From: Dysgonomonas sp. 520
GTDB lineage: Bacteria > Bacteroidota > Bacteroidia > Bacteroidales > Dysgonomonadaceae
Direction: 5' to 3'
Length of the DNA: 64,000 nucleotides
Assembly: GCF_010501095.1 (NCBI RefSeq)
Contig: NZ_QVMP01000008.1
Span: forward strand, 171,913 to 235,912
Shown here: positions 62,677-64,000 of the stretch, piece after piece
How positions within the stretch are numbered: the first letter of the stretch is position 1
Layout: each line of letters starts with the position of its first letter
The notes under the pieces: generated by a model
Told to the model about the DNA's origin: nothing
The model's input: the letters and a program-made list of their open reading frames with translations, nothing else
The model's database searches: none
Program-made: the position numbers and the translations under genes

Positions 62677-63612
62677 TCAATACCATAACCATGCAGATTC
62701 TCCATTGGCTAAATCTTTATATTTCAATCTTCTATAAGAAGTTGCGACGAACATAATAAACCTTGAGATATCATCCATATCTCTTGTATTATATCTAAAT
62801 TCAAATTCATCACAGTATTTCTGTAAATGTTTAGGACTGACTAAGTGATAAATACCCAAAATACCTCTTTTTAAATGAGACCAGAATCCTTCAATACTAT
62901 TGGTGTGGAATCCATTCTTATTTACATATTCATATTGGCTATGTTTTACTACTTCGTGGTGATATTTCTTTTTTAATCCTTTGTAAGCGCCCCATCCATC
63001 AGTTACAATAGTAGAACCTTGTTTAACCAGTGTTTTTATTATTGGATGTAATATATCTGCTGTTGTATTTGGAACTACTATTGCATATGCTTTTTTATCG
63101 GATATTAATCCGACTACTGGAGTTTTGAATTTGAGACTGCGACCTTGTGTTCCTTTGCCACGACCTTTGGCCTTACCTCCCACATAGGTTTCATCTATCT
63201 GAGTTTCATTATCAAAACTAATATGTGTTTTGCCTTTACAATTATGCCTTATTCTATTAAGCATAAACCATGCGGTCTTTTGAGTAATTCCTGCATCCTT
63301 AGCTAATTGTACACTGCTTATTCCTTTCTTATGTGATAAGAACAAATATATTGCATAGAACCATTTCTTTAGTGGAATATTACTTCCTTCAAACATAGTT
63401 CCAACTGTTACAGTAAATCTTTTCCTGCAACATTTACATTTATAAAGTCCGTTAAATTCTCCTTTGGATTTTAATTTGTAGTGTTTATCACGGTCACCGC
63501 AGTGTGGACAAATTGGGTCACCTTGCCATCTGTGTTTTTCTAAGAATTCTCTACAAGAAGTTTTATCATTTAAGCAGTCCCATAGTTCTATAAATGATTT
63601 GAATTCTTGCAT
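62677..63612 (-). CDS. IS1595-family transposase
   Basis: The 311-aa protein has the N-terminal zinc ribbon of this family (C-P-H-C-G ... C-K-C-C-R-K-R-F, about residues 36-66), an HTH region (KKGISSVQLAKDAGITQKTA, about 95-114) and a complete ISXO2-like DDE catalytic domain: Asp in Q-I-D-E-T-Y-V-G-G (about 140), Asp in V-T-D-G-W-G-A-Y (about 200) and Glu in N-S-I-E-G-F-W-S-H-L-K (about 237). The frame is intact, so the enzyme could be active. Terminal inverted repeats could not be placed with confidence. Confidence 0.9.
   Translation of the reverse strand: MQEFKSFIELWDCLNDKTSCREFLEKHRWQGDPICPHCGDRDKHYKLKSKGEFNGLYKCKCCRKRFTVTVGTMFEGSNIPLKKWFYAIYLFLSHKKGISSVQLAKDAGITQKTAWFMLNRIRHNCKGKTHISFDNETQIDETYVGGKAKGRGKGTQGRSLKFKTPVVGLISDKKAYAIVVPNTTADILHPIIKTLVKQGSTIVTDGWGAYKGLKKKYHHEVVKHSQYEYVNKNGFHTNSIEGFWSHLKRGILGIYHLVSPKHLQKYCDEFEFRYNTRDMDDISRFIMFVATSYRRLKYKDLANGESAWLWY
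62677..63612 (-). mobile_element. IS1595-family insertion sequence (extent unresolved)
   Basis: Only the transposase gene is delimited. I searched both flanks for matching terminal repeats and found nothing better than short AT-rich similarity. The DUF551-like gene may lie within the element. Confidence 0.6.
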
Positions 63613-63663
63613 TTATTCTTTTTTCATATTAGTTGAAAATTAATTATACACAAAATGGATAAA

Positions 63664-63742
63664 AGTGTTCATTATTTATATATAAATATAATAAAAAGTT
63701 TTAACATTATACAATATAAATACCTAAAAATGAACATTTTAA
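63664..63742. repeat. Inverted repeat upstream of the transposase
   Basis: AAAGTGTTCATT near 63664 and AATGAACATTTT near 63730 form an imperfect inverted pair about 60 bp apart in AT-rich sequence. It may be part of an insertion-sequence end or a transcription structure. Confidence 0.35.
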
Positions 63743-63794
63743 TTCAAAATAAGTATAATTATACATATTATATAAAATCTAAAGAATCATTATT

Positions 63795-63968
63795 ATGAAA
63801 CTAAAAACAAAAATTAAATGGAGATTCTATAATTCTTTATTAAGTGTATTTCTTATCCATAAATTTCAACTATGGTTACCATTTTCGATAAAAGAAATAC
63901 AAGAAATTCCATTTTTTAATGGATGCTTAGATATTTATTTATCTAAGAGCCTGTTTAAAAATGAATGA
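63795..63968 (+). CDS. Possible 57-aa ORF, maybe truncated by an IS end
   Basis: The ATG at 63795 opens 57 codons to TGA at 63968. The peptide begins MKLKTKIKWRFYNSLLSVF and is basic with a hydrophobic middle. Its last codons read through GAGCCTGTTTAAA at about 63950, a sequence resembling ends of Bacteroidota insertion sequences. It may therefore be a disrupted gene or a chance ORF. Confidence 0.3.
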   Translation: MKLKTKIKWRFYNSLLSVFLIHKFQLWLPFSIKEIQEIPFFNGCLDIYLSKSLFKNE

Positions 63969-64000
63969 AAAAAAATAATAAAGGGCTTCTGTAAATAATC

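Noticed and set aside
62190..63676. Short similarity TTTTTATC / GATAAAA as terminal repeats of the IS1595 element
   Set aside because: The match is only 7-8 AT-rich bases with no flanking target duplication, so element ends were left unresolved.
1..64000. CRISPR arrays and retrons
   Set aside because: No regularly spaced direct repeats, cas genes or reverse transcriptase were seen.

Overview
The window looks like chromosome from a Bacteroidales bacterium, with a Dysgonomonas/Parabacteroides-like gene complement, though the genus is inferred and not proven. The signs are low GC with long AT-rich spacers, start codons that mostly lack a strong Shine-Dalgarno sequence, TAnnTTTG-type -7 promoter elements (for example before the tRNA-Cys), a BtuB/BtuG cobalamin-uptake pair, energy-transducer TonB proteins, BtgA/BtgB-type mobilization genes, and a SufS/SufD/SufC set.

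Left host region (1-19807): a partial GNAT gene, a TPR protein, a small lipoprotein, a secreted TonB C-terminal-domain protein and mfd come first. A cobalamin riboswitch follows, controlling a TonB-dependent receptor and a BtuG-like surface lipoprotein. A minus-strand block carries sufC-sufD-sufS with no sufB, then xth and a lipid-transport ABC pair (MlaF/MlaE type), kdsB and a TerC protein. dnaK follows on the plus strand. Two roughly 175-190 bp nested-palindrome repeats lie in spacers of this region.

Mobile island (19808-42220): a 22.4 kb integrative mobilizable element sits exactly at the 3' end of dnaK. It is bounded by a perfect 19-bp direct repeat that contains the dnaK stop codon. Reading left to right it holds a two-HTH protein, a tyrosine integrase, a membrane protein, a DUF262/DUF1524 (GmrSD-like) type IV restriction protein, an HTH protein, a replication-type winged-helix protein, an AAA+ helicase-loader-like ATPase, a palindrome-rich candidate oriT, BtgA/BtgB-type mobilization proteins and an AbiE toxin-antitoxin pair. 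Last is a 12 kb tightly packed operon: radical SAM enzyme, NERD-nuclease/UvrD-like helicase, DrmE-like protein, DrmA helicase, DrmB (DUF1998) and a 138-aa protein of unknown role. This operon resembles DISARM, but no DNA methyltransferase and no phospholipase-D DrmC is present. It is the strongest candidate here for an undescribed defence-system variant.

Right host region (42221-61951): the displaced native dnaK terminator comes first, then a secreted cyclophilin, GNAT, HAD and NUDIX genes, a TonB protein, a thioesterase, fmt and aroB. The cell-shape operon mreB-mreC-mreD-mrdA-rodA follows, then purH, a ROK kinase, meaB, a DUF1573 protein, the group rplY-pth-S4 protein, pheS and tRNA-Cys(GCA).

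Right edge (61952-64000): a strong terminator follows the tRNA. After it come a DUF551-like protein and an intact IS1595-family transposase on the minus strand, then AT-rich sequence with a 57-codon ORF that may run into the end of another insertion sequence.
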